Below are positions 1-10,765 of a stretch of 41,955 nucleotides of DNA, one piece after another. Numbering within the stretch: the first letter of the stretch is position 1; each line of letters starts with the position of its first letter. This stretch comes from Nevskia sp. (lineage in GTDB: Bacteria; Pseudomonadota; Gammaproteobacteria; Nevskiales; Nevskiaceae), in NCBI GenBank assembly GCA_028291645.1, contig JAQGNU010000100.1:1-41955 (forward strand), written 5' to 3'. The position numbers were made by a program, and so were the translations under genes. A model generated the notes under the pieces. That model was given only the letters and a program-made list of their open reading frames with translations, did not search any database and was not told the DNA's origin.

Positions 1-40
1 GCATAGAGGCCGCGCAGCGACGCAGCCGCGCTTGAATGAT

Positions 41-853
41 TCATGCGCGTGCCGGCGCGCTGCGTCGCAACGGGATCCGGCGCCCGCGACCGATGGCGAA
101 CGCCTGTGCCAGCGCCGCCTGCGTCCAGCGCTGCGCGATTTCGATGGCGCTGCCGACCTCTTCGCCGAGCGCGAGCCGGCAGGCGATCGCCGCGGCCAAG
201 GTGCAACCGGCGCCGTGGAAAGTCTCCGGCCAGCGCGGCCAACGAAAGGCGACCGGCGCCGCTGCGCGGGCGTACCAGGTGTTGACGACATCGGCGGTGG
301 CTTCATCGCCGCCGGTGATCAGCACATGGCCGCAACCGTCGTCGAGCAGTGCGCGCGCGCAGTCCGCGAGCGTCTTGGCATTCGGCACCAGCCGGCGTGC
401 CTCGGCGGCGTTGGGCGTGATCACGGTCATCCACGGCAGCAGTTGCTGGCGCAGCGCGGGAATGAACTGCACGCTATCGAATTCGGTGCCGCCACCGGCG
501 CGCAGTACCGGATCGCAGACGGCAGGCAACTGCAGCGGCGCCAACCTTGCCTGGATCATGTCGAGCTGCGCGCTGCTGCCGAGCAGGCCGAACTTCAATG
601 CCTGTGGCTGCGCGTCGGCCAGCAGACAACGTAGCTGCGCGTCGAGCAAGTCCGCGGCGATCGCTTCTACGCGCTGCACGTTGCGACTGTCCTGCACGGT
701 TAGCGCGCTGATCAACCCCTGCGCATGGCCGCCGAGCGCGGCGATCGTCTCGATGTCCGCCTGCAGGCCGGCGCCGCCACTCGGATCCAGTCCGGACAGG
801 CATAGAACACGCGGACGCTGCGCCGGTGGCGCGGGTTTGACGGTGGGCGGCAT
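41..853 (-). CDS. thiD: Hydroxymethylpyrimidine/phosphomethylpyrimidine kinase ThiD
   Basis: ORF with LCLSGLDPSGGAGLQADIETIAALGGH and DPVLRAGGG / ITPNAAEARRL motifs typical of ThiD. Confidence 0.93.
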   Translation of the reverse strand: MPPTVKPAPPAQRPRVLCLSGLDPSGGAGLQADIETIAALGGHAQGLISALTVQDSRNVQRVEAIAADLLDAQLRCLLADAQPQALKFGLLGSSAQLDMIQARLAPLQLPAVCDPVLRAGGGTEFDSVQFIPALRQQLLPWMTVITPNAAEARRLVPNAKTLADCARALLDDGCGHVLITGGDEATADVVNTWYARAAAPVAFRWPRWPETFHGAGCTLAAAIACRLALGEEVGSAIEIAQRWTQAALAQAFAIGRGRRIPLRRSAPARA

Positions 854-908
854 CGCTGCAGTTTACTGAAGCGCCGCGCCACGTCGACCGCTTGACCGCG
901 GTATGTTG

Positions 909-1108
909 TTATGCACATCGCGCTGCAGCAATTTGCCGCAGGCCGCATTTTTACGTGATGTTTCTGTAAGAATGCTGTAAGAAATGCGCAAGTTGATGAA
1001 GTCAAAAAGAAATACCGCCTGACTACAATTTGCGCGAAATGCGCAAGATGCCCGTCATTGCGATCACTTTTGAGGATTCCGCCCGGCTTTTACACAGGAT
1101 TATCCACA
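909..1108 (+). promoter_or_regulatory. Intergenic DnaA-box-like sites: TTATGCACA (909-917), TTTTACACA (1088-1096), TTATCCACA (1100-1108)
   Basis: Exact matches to the TTWTNCACA consensus, all in the same orientation, in a relatively AT-rich 572 bp intergenic region. Confidence 0.45.
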
Positions 1109-1425
1109 GCCTTTGTGTGTGATTCGGATATCGCCATTTTATCCATGAGCTTATCGATCAAACTTAAGGTGAAACCTAGAATGCGGTGCGGCCCTCAAAA
1201 TGCCTCGGATAAGCGCTGAATAAAGCGTCGCCGACCTGTCTCGAAACGGCGGAGGCGCGTGTTTCCCGGACCCGCCGCGGCAATCTCAGCGAACTGTTGC
1301 CGGATCGTCAGGCCGTTGTGAACACCGGCAACCTCGGGTTGCGGTCATCGCGGCCAGACGCCCAGCGACCCTGCCGATGCCGAGCCGATTGGTCAGCCGT
1401 CGCGGCGCGCACTGTTTGATCGTAA

Positions 1426-2781
1426 TTACTGCACCACCGCCAGCGGCTTGTCGTCGCGACGATAGACCACGCCGCCTTTCATCACGAACTGCACGTGTTC
1501 GAGTTGACGGATGTCGGCGAGTGGATCGCCGGCGACCGCAACCAGATCGGCATAGTGACCGGCGACGACGCTGCCGACACGATCGCTGCGGCCGAGCAGA
1601 TCGGCCGCGTTGACCGTCGCGGTGCGGATCGCCTGCAGCGGCGTCAGCCCCCATTCGGTTTCCTTGGCGAACTGCTTGGCATTGGTGCCGTGCGGATAGA
1701 CGCCGGCATCGGTGCCGAAGGCCAGCTTGACGCCGGCCTGGGTGGCGGTGCGGAAACTCTGGCGCTGCAGCAGGCCGACTTTCTTTTCCTTGGCGATGGT
1801 CGTCGCCGGATAACCTAACCGCGTGTACTCGGCGAGGATGTAGTCGTCGTTGTAGATGTCCATCACCAGATAGGTGCCGCGCTGCTTCGCCAGCGCCAAA
1901 CCTTCGGCGTCGATCAGACTGGCATGTTCGACCGAATCGACACCCGCGCGGATCGCCATCTTGATCGCTTCGGTGCCGTGCGCATGCGCGGCGACCTTGC
2001 GACCCCAGCGATGCGCTTCGTCGACGATCGCATCCATCTCGGCCTGCGAATACTGCGGCGCGCCGACCGATTCCTCTTCGCTGAGCACACCGGCGCTGGC
2101 CATGAACTTGATCACGTCGGCGCCATACTTGACGTCGAAGCGCACTTGCTTGCGCACCGCGTCGACGCCGTCGGCGATGCCCGAGAGTTGATGGAATTCG
2201 AGATACGGCGAGAAGCCGGTGCCGTCGTCGACATGGCCGCCGGTGGCACCGAGCGGCAGCGTCGCCGCAAGGATGCGCGGACCGGCGACTTCACCGCGGT
2301 CGATCGCATTGCGCAGCGCGACGTCAATGAATTCCGGCGAGCCGAGATTGCGCACCGTCGTGAAGCCGGCCTGCAGCGTGCGTTCCGCGTAGAGGTGCGC
2401 CGACACGGCGACATCGATTGGACTGCGGCGGAACAACTGCGTGTAGTAATCGCCCGGATCGGACGCAATATGCACATGGCAATCGATCAGGCCGGGCAAC
2501 AGGGTCGCGCCGCCGAGATCGATGACGTGTGCATCGGCTGGAATTGCCAGATTCGAACCGACCGCGGTAATGCTATCGCCACGGACCAGCACGACCGCGT
2601 TGTCGATCGGGCGATCGTGCACGCCATCGATCAGATGCGCGGCGCGCACTGCGAGCATGACCGCTGCCGGCGCGGTGCCGTCATCAGCGGCGCCGGCAGC
2701 GGCGGCAATCAACAGCAACGTCAGCGACGCAATCCCGAGTTTCAATATATGCACCACGCATCTCCCTATGGCAGAGCACAC
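1426..2781 (-). CDS. Secreted amidohydrolase family protein (imidazolonepropionase-like / prolidase-like metal-dependent hydrolase)
   Basis: Signal-peptide-like N-terminus; GLIDCHVHI, AAHAHG, VEHASL, AFGTDAGVYPHG motifs; exact start uncertain (GTG codons). Confidence 0.85.
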   Translation of the reverse strand: MCSAIGRCVVHILKLGIASLTLLLIAAAAGAADDGTAPAAVMLAVRAAHLIDGVHDRPIDNAVVLVRGDSITAVGSNLAIPADAHVIDLGGATLLPGLIDCHVHIASDPGDYYTQLFRRSPIDVAVSAHLYAERTLQAGFTTVRNLGSPEFIDVALRNAIDRGEVAGPRILAATLPLGATGGHVDDGTGFSPYLEFHQLSGIADGVDAVRKQVRFDVKYGADVIKFMASAGVLSEEESVGAPQYSQAEMDAIVDEAHRWGRKVAAHAHGTEAIKMAIRAGVDSVEHASLIDAEGLALAKQRGTYLVMDIYNDDYILAEYTRLGYPATTIAKEKKVGLLQRQSFRTATQAGVKLAFGTDAGVYPHGTNAKQFAKETEWGLTPLQAIRTATVNAADLLGRSDRVGSVVAGHYADLVAVAGDPLADIRQLEHVQFVMKGGVVYRRDDKPLAVVQ

Positions 2782-2830
2782 GGCGACGCCGTGCGCGATA
2801 GGGCAGGCTAGCGACGCGTTTACGGCGGCG

Positions 2831-3712
2831 TCAAACCGCGGGCTGCAACGGCATCGGCAGCGCGAGGTTTTTCCAGAGTCGCAGCGTCGGCTCGACCTGG
2901 TTCAGTGTGTAGAAGTGCAGGCCCGGAGCGCCGGCTTTCAGCAGCGTTTCGCACAAGCGCGTGACGACCTCGAGACCGAAGTCCTGCAGCGCGGTTTTGT
3001 CGTCCTGCAACTGTTCGAGCCGGAGGCGGATCCAGCGCGGAATGTCGGCGCCACACGCGGCGGAGAAGCGCGTCAGCTGTGCATGGTTGACGATCGGCAT
3101 GATGCCGGGAATCACCGGCAGCTGCAGTTGCGCACGCTCGCAGCGTTCGACGAAATCGAAATAGGCGTCGGCGGTAAAGAAGTATTGCGTGATCGCCGCA
3201 TCGGCGCCGGCATCGACCTTGCGCTTGAAATGTTCGAAGTCGATATCCGGATTGCTCGCCTGCGGATGCATCTCCGGATACGCCGCGACTTCGAGGTGGA
3301 AGGCATCGCCTTCGGTCTCGCGGATGAAGCGCACCAGCTCGCTGGCGAAATGCAATTCGCCCGGCGCCTCGGCGCCGTGTGCAGTCGCCGGCAGATCGCC
3401 GCGCAGCGCGACGATGCGCTTGACGCCGGCCGCCTTATAGCGCTGCAACAGCTCGGCGATCTTGGCGCGCGTCGAGCCGACACAGGTCAGATGCGGCGCC
3501 GCCTCGACACCGGTCTTCTCGACCACGCGCACCACGGTTTCATAAGTGCCGTCCTGATCCGAACCGCCGGCGCCGTAAGTCACCGAAAAATATTTTGGCT
3601 GCAGCACCGCCAATTGCGCGGCGATCTGCGGCAGCTTGGCCGCGCCCTCGGGGGTGCGCGCCGGGAACAGCTCGAACGAGAACTGCGCAGGATATTGCTG
3701 TTGCGTCTTCAT
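2831..3712 (-). CDS. metF: Methylenetetrahydrofolate reductase; start placed at MKTQQQYPAQFSFELFP rather than the longer ORF start at 3841
   Basis: FSFELFPARTPEG, KYFSVTYGAGGSDQDGTYE, ITQYFFTADAYFDFV motifs; downstream of ahcY. Confidence 0.92.
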   Translation of the reverse strand: MKTQQQYPAQFSFELFPARTPEGAAKLPQIAAQLAVLQPKYFSVTYGAGGSDQDGTYETVVRVVEKTGVEAAPHLTCVGSTRAKIAELLQRYKAAGVKRIVALRGDLPATAHGAEAPGELHFASELVRFIRETEGDAFHLEVAAYPEMHPQASNPDIDFEHFKRKVDAGADAAITQYFFTADAYFDFVERCERAQLQLPVIPGIMPIVNHAQLTRFSAACGADIPRWIRLRLEQLQDDKTALQDFGLEVVTRLCETLLKAGAPGLHFYTLNQVEPTLRLWKNLALPMPLQPAV

Positions 3713-3735
3713 GCCGTGTTTCCGATGCGAACGAT

Positions 3736-3763
3736 AAAAAAAAGGGGCGGTTGCCCGCCCCTT
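3736..3763 (-). terminator. Rho-independent terminator between ahcY and metF
   Basis: On the minus strand: AAGGGGCGG-GCAA-CCGCCCC followed by eight T; perfect 7 bp GC stem with a GNRA loop. Confidence 0.8.
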
Positions 3764-3778
3764 GATAAGCTCTCGTGC

Positions 3779-3796
3779 GTAGGCGGGAAAACCCGC
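3779..3796 (+). repeat. REP-like GTAG-headed hairpin (GTAG-GCGGG-AAAA-CCCGC)
   Basis: Short palindrome preceded by GTAG; resembles the element at 30040. Confidence 0.35.
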
Positions 3797-3806
3797 TGAC
3801 ACGCGC

Positions 3807-5252
3807 TTAGTAGCGGTAATGATCCGGCTTGTAAGGGCCATCCTTTGGCACGCCCAGATAGGCCGCCTGGTCGTCGGTCAGACGCGTCAGCTTCACGCCG
3901 ATCTGTTCCAGATGCAGCGCCGCCACTTCCTCATCGAGCTTCTTCGGCAGGCGATACACGGTCTTTTCGTAAGTGTCCTTGTTCTTCCACAGATCGAGCG
4001 CGGCCAGCGTCTGGTTGCTGAACGAGTTCGACATGACGAAGGCCGGATGACCATGCGCGCAGCCGAGGTTGATCAGACGGCCCTCGGCGAGAATGTAGAT
4101 CGACTTGCCGCTGTCCGGGAAGGTGTAGCGATCGGTCTGCGGCTTGATCTGATCGCGCACCGCGCCGGATGCGTTGAGACGATCCATCTGGATCTCGTTG
4201 TCGAAGTGGCCGATGTTGCAGACTAGCGCATTGTTCTTCATCGCCCGCATGTGCTCGAGCGTGATGATGTCCTTGTTGCCGGTGGTGGTGACGTAGATGT
4301 CGGCGAACGGCAGCACGTCTTCGATGGTCTTCACTTCGAAGCCTTCCATCGCCGCCTGCAGCGCATTGATCGGATCGATCTCCGACACGATCACGCGTGC
4401 ACCGAGGCCGCGCAAGCTGTGCGACGAACCCTTGCCGACATCGCCGTAACCGGCGACGAAGGCGACCTTGCCGGCGATCATCAGATCGGTGGCGCGCTTG
4501 ATGCCATCGGCCAGGCTTTCGCGGCAGCCGTAGAGGTTGTCGAATTTCGATTTGGTGACCGAGTCGTTGACGTTGATCGCCGGCACCAGCAGCTTGCCCG
4601 CTTCCATCATCTGGTAGAGACGATGCACGCCGGTGGTGGTTTCTTCGGAAACGCCGCGCCAGGCTTTCACCACGCGCGTCCAGAAGCCCGGACGTTCCTT
4701 GGCGACGCGCTTCAGCAGGTCCTTGATGACCTTCACTTCATGATTGTCGGAAGGCGTGTCGACCCAGGTGTCGCCCTGTTCCAGCTCGTAGCCCTTGTGG
4801 ATCAAAAGCGTCACGTCGCCGCCGTCGTCGACCACCCGTTCCGGACCGGCCAGCGTGCCGTCGGCGAGCACGTGGGTGACGCAATCCAGCGTGCAATCCC
4901 AGTACTCTTCCAGCGACTCGCCCTTCCAGGCGAACACCGGCGTGCCGGCGGCGGCAACGGCCGCAGCAGCATCGTCCTGCGTCGAGAAGATGTTGCAGGA
5001 CGCCCAGCGCACCGAGGCCCCCAGCGCAGCCAGCGTCTCCAGCAGCACGGCGGTTTCCTTGGTCATGTGCAGCGAGCCGGTGAGGCGCACAGAGGCGAGC
5101 GGCTTGCTCGGTGCGTACTTGGCGCGGATCGACATCAGACCCGGCATTTCCTCTTCGGCCATACGGATACGCTTGCGGCCGAATTCGGCCAGGCTCATGT
5201 CTTTGACTTTGTAATCGATGGCCGGTTTGAGCGGCTTCAATACTGCGTTCAT
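3807..5252 (-). CDS. ahcY: S-adenosylhomocysteine hydrolase
   Basis: [59 protein letters not shown]-terminal KPDHYRY. Confidence 0.98.
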   Translation of the reverse strand: MNAVLKPLKPAIDYKVKDMSLAEFGRKRIRMAEEEMPGLMSIRAKYAPSKPLASVRLTGSLHMTKETAVLLETLAALGASVRWASCNIFSTQDDAAAAVAAAGTPVFAWKGESLEEYWDCTLDCVTHVLADGTLAGPERVVDDGGDVTLLIHKGYELEQGDTWVDTPSDNHEVKVIKDLLKRVAKERPGFWTRVVKAWRGVSEETTTGVHRLYQMMEAGKLLVPAINVNDSVTKSKFDNLYGCRESLADGIKRATDLMIAGKVAFVAGYGDVGKGSSHSLRGLGARVIVSEIDPINALQAAMEGFEVKTIEDVLPFADIYVTTTGNKDIITLEHMRAMKNNALVCNIGHFDNEIQMDRLNASGAVRDQIKPQTDRYTFPDSGKSIYILAEGRLINLGCAHGHPAFVMSNSFSNQTLAALDLWKNKDTYEKTVYRLPKKLDEEVAALHLEQIGVKLTRLTDDQAAYLGVPKDGPYKPDHYRY

Positions 5253-5301
5253 TGTTAGCTCCTGAATGTTGCTGCGATCAATCCGGTGATCGGGATTGCG
5301 A

Positions 5302-6519
5302 TCAGATCTTCTTGGCGTCGGCTTTCAGCACTTCCGCACGGTCGGTCTTTTCCCACGAGAACGCGGTGAACTTCTCGCCGTTGGCCAAGGTGACGTCGTA
5401 AGGCTTGCGGCCGAAGTGACCATACGAAGCGGTGGCCTGGTACATCGGGTGAATCAAGTCGAGCATCTGGATGATGCCGTAGGGGCGCAGATCAAAATGC
5501 TTGCGCACCAGCTTCTCCAGCTTGCCGTCATCAATCGTGCCGGTGCCGAAGGTGGTAACAAAGATCGAGGTCGGTTCGGCTACGCCGATCGCGTACGACA
5601 CCTGCACTTCGCACTTGCTGGCGAGGCCGGCGGCGACGATGTTCTTGGCGACATAACGCGCGGCGTACGCAGCGCTGCGGTCGACCTTCGACGGATCCTT
5701 GCCGGAGAACGCGCCGCCGCCGTGACGTGCCCAGCCGCCGTAGCTGTCGACGATGATCTTGCGGCCGGTCAGGCCGCAATCGCCGACGGGTCCGCCGATG
5801 ACGAAGTTGCCGGTCGGGTTGATGTGGAACTTGGTCGACTTGGTAATCCACTTGGCCGGAATCACCGGCTTGATGATCTCTTCCATCACGCCTTCGCGCA
5901 GCGTCTTCAGCTCGACGTTGGGCGAATGCTGGGTCGACAGCACGACCGCATCGACGCCGACGGCGACGCCGTCCAGGTAGCGCAGCGTGACCTGCGACTT
6001 CGCGTCCGGGCGCAGCCACGGCAGCTTTGAATTCTTCGCCTTGCGCACTTTCGCCTGCTGTTCGACCAGACGGTGCGAGTAATAGATCGGCGCCGGCATC
6101 AGTTCCTTGGTTTCATCGCAGGCGTAGCCGAACATCAGGCCTTGATCGCCAGCGCCCTGTTCTTCGGGCTTCTTGCGGTCGACGCCCATATTGATGTCGG
6201 GTGACTGCTTGCCGATCAAATTGATCACGCCGCAGGTCGCGCCGTCGAAGCCGACATCGGAACTGGTATAGCCGATATCGGAAATCACCTTGCGGGTCAG
6301 GGCCTCGAGGTCGATCCACGCGCTAGTGGTGATTTCGCCGGCGACGATGGCGACACCGGTCTTCACCAGCGTTTCGCAGGCGACGCGCGCGCGCTTGTCC
6401 TGGGTCAGGATGGCGTCGAGCACGGCGTCGGAGATCTGGTCAGCAACCTTGTCCGGATGACCCTCGGACACGGACTCGGAGGTAAAGAGATATTCGGACA
6501 CGGATTTGGATGCGCTCAC
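5302..6519 (-). CDS. metK: S-adenosylmethionine synthetase (GTG start)
   Basis: [58 protein letters not shown]. Confidence 0.98.
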   Translation of the reverse strand: MSASKSVSEYLFTSESVSEGHPDKVADQISDAVLDAILTQDKRARVACETLVKTGVAIVAGEITTSAWIDLEALTRKVISDIGYTSSDVGFDGATCGVINLIGKQSPDINMGVDRKKPEEQGAGDQGLMFGYACDETKELMPAPIYYSHRLVEQQAKVRKAKNSKLPWLRPDAKSQVTLRYLDGVAVGVDAVVLSTQHSPNVELKTLREGVMEEIIKPVIPAKWITKSTKFHINPTGNFVIGGPVGDCGLTGRKIIVDSYGGWARHGGGAFSGKDPSKVDRSAAYAARYVAKNIVAAGLASKCEVQVSYAIGVAEPTSIFVTTFGTGTIDDGKLEKLVRKHFDLRPYGIIQMLDLIHPMYQATASYGHFGRKPYDVTLANGEKFTAFSWEKTDRAEVLKADAKKI

Positions 6520-6539
6520 TTCGATCGGACCTCGATGGT

Positions 6540-6557
6540 TATCTGTATATACGGATA
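6540..6557. promoter_or_regulatory. Near-perfect 18 bp palindrome upstream of metK, candidate operator
   Basis: TATCTGTATATACGGATA; symmetric apart from one base pair per arm; ~20 bp upstream of the metK GTG. Confidence 0.5.
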
Positions 6558-6676
6558 GGCGGATAGTCTAGATCAAACCGAGCGCACCTGCATCCACCGG
6601 CAGCCGGCGTGCCCGCCCTACAATGCCGCTGCGCCGATGACAGCGCGATGTACCTGCCGCAGGAGCGCATTGACCG

Positions 6677-7243
6677 ATGTCGCTGACCCCTTCAAACATG
6701 CTCGCGCTCGGCACCCTGGCGCCGGATTTCACGCTGCCGGATACGCTGGCTGGCGGCATGCGCAACCTGCAGCAGCTGAAGTCGGCGCGGGTGACGCTGA
6801 TCATGTTCATCTGCAACCACTGCCCCTACGTCAAGCATGTGCAGCGGGGCTTGGTCCAACTGGCGCTCGATTATCAGCCGCGCGGGGTCAGCTTCGTTGC
6901 GATCAGCAGCAACGATGCGCAGGCCTATCCGCAGGATGGGCCCGAGCAGATGCGGCTGGAGGCGCAACGCGCCGGCTATCACTTCCCGTATCTCTACGAT
7001 GAAACCCAGGCCGTCGCGCGCGCCTATCGAGCCGCGTGCACGCCGGACTTCTTCGTGTTCGATGGAGATTTGAAGCTGGCCTATCGCGGACAGTTCGACG
7101 ATTCACGACCGCACAACGGCAAGCCGGTCACCGGTCGCGATATTCGCGCGGCATTGGATGCCTTGCTCGACGGCAAAGCCGTGAATCCGGCGCAGATTCC
7201 AAGCGTCGGTTGCAACATCAAATGGGCGAGTCCGCGCGCTTAG
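6677..7243 (+). CDS. Thioredoxin-fold (AhpC/TSA-like) protein
   Basis: LGTLAPDFTLPDTLAG, FICNHCPYVKHVQ, CTPDFFVFD motifs. Confidence 0.85.
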   Translation: MSLTPSNMLALGTLAPDFTLPDTLAGGMRNLQQLKSARVTLIMFICNHCPYVKHVQRGLVQLALDYQPRGVSFVAISSNDAQAYPQDGPEQMRLEAQRAGYHFPYLYDETQAVARAYRAACTPDFFVFDGDLKLAYRGQFDDSRPHNGKPVTGRDIRAALDALLDGKAVNPAQIPSVGCNIKWASPRA

Positions 7244-7384
7244 CGAGCATGCTCGCTGCGCGGACTCGCGACCGGCCATGGATGGCCGGGCCGGGGTTGG
7301 GGGATGCGGTGAGATCTCGCCATGGATGGCAGCGATGCACCGACTGGGCGCGCACAAAGACCTAATCGCGACGCAAGTCCAAAG

Positions 7385-8314
<930 letters not shown>

Positions 8315-8770
8315 TCAATGACGCCCGGTGTGCCCGAAGCCGCCGGCGCCGCGTTCGCTGGCATGGAATTCCGAGACCAGATCGAATTCGGCGCGTACCA
8401 CCGGGACGAATAGCAGCTGTGCGATGCGCTCGCCGGGTTCGATGACGAACTCGGTTTTGCCGCGATTCCAGCAACTCACCATCAGCTCGCCCTGGTAATC
8501 CGAATCGATCAGGCCCACCAGATTGCCGAGCACGATGCCGTGCTTATGGCCGAGTCCCGAACGCGGCAGGATCACCGCGGCGAGGCCCGGATCGGCGATG
8601 TGGATCGCCAGACCAGTGCGGATCAGGCTCGTATCGCCCGGCGCGAGTTTCAGTGCGGCATCCAGCACCGCGCGCAGATCGAGTCCGGCCGAACCGTCGG
8701 TGGCATAGCTCGGCAGCGGCAGTTCGCGGCCGATGCGCGGATCGAGAATCTTCAGCTGAATCTTGTTCAT
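8315..8770 (-). CDS. dut: dUTP diphosphatase
   Basis: [51 protein letters not shown]. Confidence 0.98.
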   Translation of the reverse strand: MNKIQLKILDPRIGRELPLPSYATDGSAGLDLRAVLDAALKLAPGDTSLIRTGLAIHIADPGLAAVILPRSGLGHKHGIVLGNLVGLIDSDYQGELMVSCWNRGKTEFVIEPGERIAQLLFVPVVRAEFDLVSEFHASERGAGGFGHTGRH

Positions 8771-10029
8771 TTCTTTTTCTTGGAGGATGCCGGCGCGGCC
8801 TGCGGCTTGCGTGGGTAGTGATGTGCGATCAGCGCAGCGAGTTGTCGCGCCAGACTCAGCTTGTCGCTCGACGCGAACGTCTGGTCGCCGCCGGCCCAGA
8901 ACACCTGTAGCGCATTGTCGTCACGATCGAACGCGCGGCCCTGACCGACCCAGTTGGCGGCAATCAGGTCGAGTTGCTTGCTTTGCAACTTGTCGGCGGC
9001 GTGTTCGGCGAGCTTCTCGGTTTCGGCAGCGAAGCCGACGATGAACAGCTGCGGATCGCGCCGCCGTGCTTCGCTGATGACATCGGCGGTCCTGGTCAGG
9101 TCGAGCTGCAGCGTCGCGGACTTCTTCTTGATCTTCTGCGCGGCCGCGGCGAGCGGCCGATAGTCGGCAACCGCCGCCGCACCCACCAGCAATTGCGCAT
9201 CCGCACTCGCGGCGAGCGTGGCCTGCAGCATCTGTTCGGCGGTTTCGACATCGACGCGCGTCACGCCGGCGGGTGTCGTGAGCTGCGTCGGCCCCGATAC
9301 CAGCGTCACCGCAGCGCCGAGTTCCGCCAGCGCCTGCGCGACCGCATAACCCTGCTTGCCGGATGAGCGATTGCTGATGAAGCGCACCGGATCGATCGGC
9401 TCGCGCGTCGGGCCTGCAGTGACCACCGCGCGCACGCCGTGCAAGGAAGCCGTTGTCGCGGGCACGGACAGCGCCTGCAGCACGTCGGTCGCAATCGTCT
9501 GCGGCTCAGACATGCGGCCGTCGCCGACTTCGCCGCAGGCCTGCTCGCCGCTGCCGGGGCCGAGCACGATGACGCCGCGCTGGCGCAAGCTGGTTACATT
9601 GGTCTGTGTCGCGACGTGCGCCCACATCAGTCGGTTCATCGCGGGTGCTACGAAAATCGGCCGGTCGCTGGCGAGGCACAGGGTCGACAGCAGATCGTCG
9701 GCGAAGCCCTGCGCCAGCTTGGCGATGAAGTTGGCCGAGGCCGGCGCGATCACGATCGCCTGTGGCCAACGCGCCAGCTCGATATGACCCATCGCCGCTT
9801 CGGCGTGTTCGTCCCACAGCGAACTGCGCACGCTGCGGCCGGTCAGCGCCTGGAAGGTCTGCGCGGTGATGAAGCGCTGGGCGGATTCGGTCATCACCAC
9901 CTGTACTTCGGCGCCGGCCTTGATCCACTGGCGCGCCAGTTCGGCTGCCTTGTAGGCCGCAATACCGCCGGTCACGCCGAGCAGGATGCGCGGCGCGGGC
10001 TTGAGTTCGGTGCTGGAGGGCGTCGACAT
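8767..10029 (-). CDS. coaBC: Bifunctional phosphopantothenoylcysteine decarboxylase / phosphopantothenate-cysteine ligase
   Basis: [49 protein letters not shown]; 4 bp overlap with dut. Confidence 0.97.
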   Translation of the reverse strand: MSTPSSTELKPAPRILLGVTGGIAAYKAAELARQWIKAGAEVQVVMTESAQRFITAQTFQALTGRSVRSSLWDEHAEAAMGHIELARWPQAIVIAPASANFIAKLAQGFADDLLSTLCLASDRPIFVAPAMNRLMWAHVATQTNVTSLRQRGVIVLGPGSGEQACGEVGDGRMSEPQTIATDVLQALSVPATTASLHGVRAVVTAGPTREPIDPVRFISNRSSGKQGYAVAQALAELGAAVTLVSGPTQLTTPAGVTRVDVETAEQMLQATLAASADAQLLVGAAAVADYRPLAAAAQKIKKKSATLQLDLTRTADVISEARRRDPQLFIVGFAAETEKLAEHAADKLQSKQLDLIAANWVGQGRAFDRDDNALQVFWAGGDQTFASSDKLSLARQLAALIAHHYPRKPQAAPASSKKKK

Positions 10030-10139
10030 TGCGCGATTCTAGCGTGCGGCCTGCCTTCCGGGCCGTTCAGCACACTTTGCGTTCACAAATTGGTGGTAAT
10101 TTTGCGGACGCCCGCAACGGGTCCTTCGGAGACGAGAAC

Positions 10140-10727
10140 ATGGTCGGCTTGATCATTCTAGTGCTGGTGGTAGTGGCGATCTTCTATGTCGTCGGCGTTT
10201 ATAACGGCTTGGTGACGTCGCGCAACGGCTACAAGAACGCGTTTTCGCAGATCGACGTGCAGCTGCAGCGGCGCTACGACCTGATCCCGAATCTGGTCGA
10301 AACCGCCAAGGGCTACATGAAGCACGAGCACGAAACGCTGGAAGCGGTGATCGCTGCGCGCAACAGTGCTGCCAGCGGACTGAAAGCGGCGTCCGCCAAT
10401 CCCGGCGATGCGCAGGCGATGCAACAGCTTGCCGGCGCCGACAACGCGCTGACGCAGAGCCTCGGTCGCCTGTTCGCCTTGTCCGAGGCTTACCCGGATC
10501 TGAAGGCCAACCAGAACATGATGCAGCTGTCGGAGGAGCTGACCTCGACCGAAAACCGTGTCGCTTTCGCGCGCCAGGCCTACAACGACGCGGTGTTGAG
10601 CTACAACAACAAGCGCGAAGTGTTCCCGAGCAGCTTCGTCGCCAATACCTTCAACTTCGCGCCAGCACAGTCGCTGGAGATCGAGAAGCCGGAACAGCGC
10701 GCAGCGCCGAAAGTCTCGTTCACCTGA
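10140..10727 (+). CDS. LemA family protein
   Basis: Single N-terminal TM, YNGLVTSRNGYKNAFSQIDVQLQRRYDLIPNLVETAKGYMKHE, YNNKREVFPSSFVA. Confidence 0.93.
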   Translation: MVGLIILVLVVVAIFYVVGVYNGLVTSRNGYKNAFSQIDVQLQRRYDLIPNLVETAKGYMKHEHETLEAVIAARNSAASGLKAASANPGDAQAMQQLAGADNALTQSLGRLFALSEAYPDLKANQNMMQLSEELTSTENRVAFARQAYNDAVLSYNNKREVFPSSFVANTFNFAPAQSLEIEKPEQRAAPKVSFT

Positions 10728-10765
10728 GTTTCTAGAACAGTGACGGGCACCGGTTAAGCCGGGCG

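Noticed and set aside
909-1108. Chromosomal replication origin
   Set aside because: Only three boxes, no adjacent dnaA/dnaN/gyrB/rpmH and no clear AT-rich unwinding tract.
1039-1122. 27-codon plus-strand ORF (MRKMPVIAITFEDSARLLHRIIHSLCV)
   Set aside because: No clear RBS and overlaps the DnaA-box region; too short to support from sequence alone.
4251-5258. 335 aa plus-strand ORF antisense to ahcY
   Set aside because: No domain features; ahcY is unambiguous.
5253-5301. SAH riboswitch between metK and ahcY
   Set aside because: Only ~49 bp; a short inverted repeat (AATCC/GGATT) is present but it does not resemble the SAH riboswitch core.
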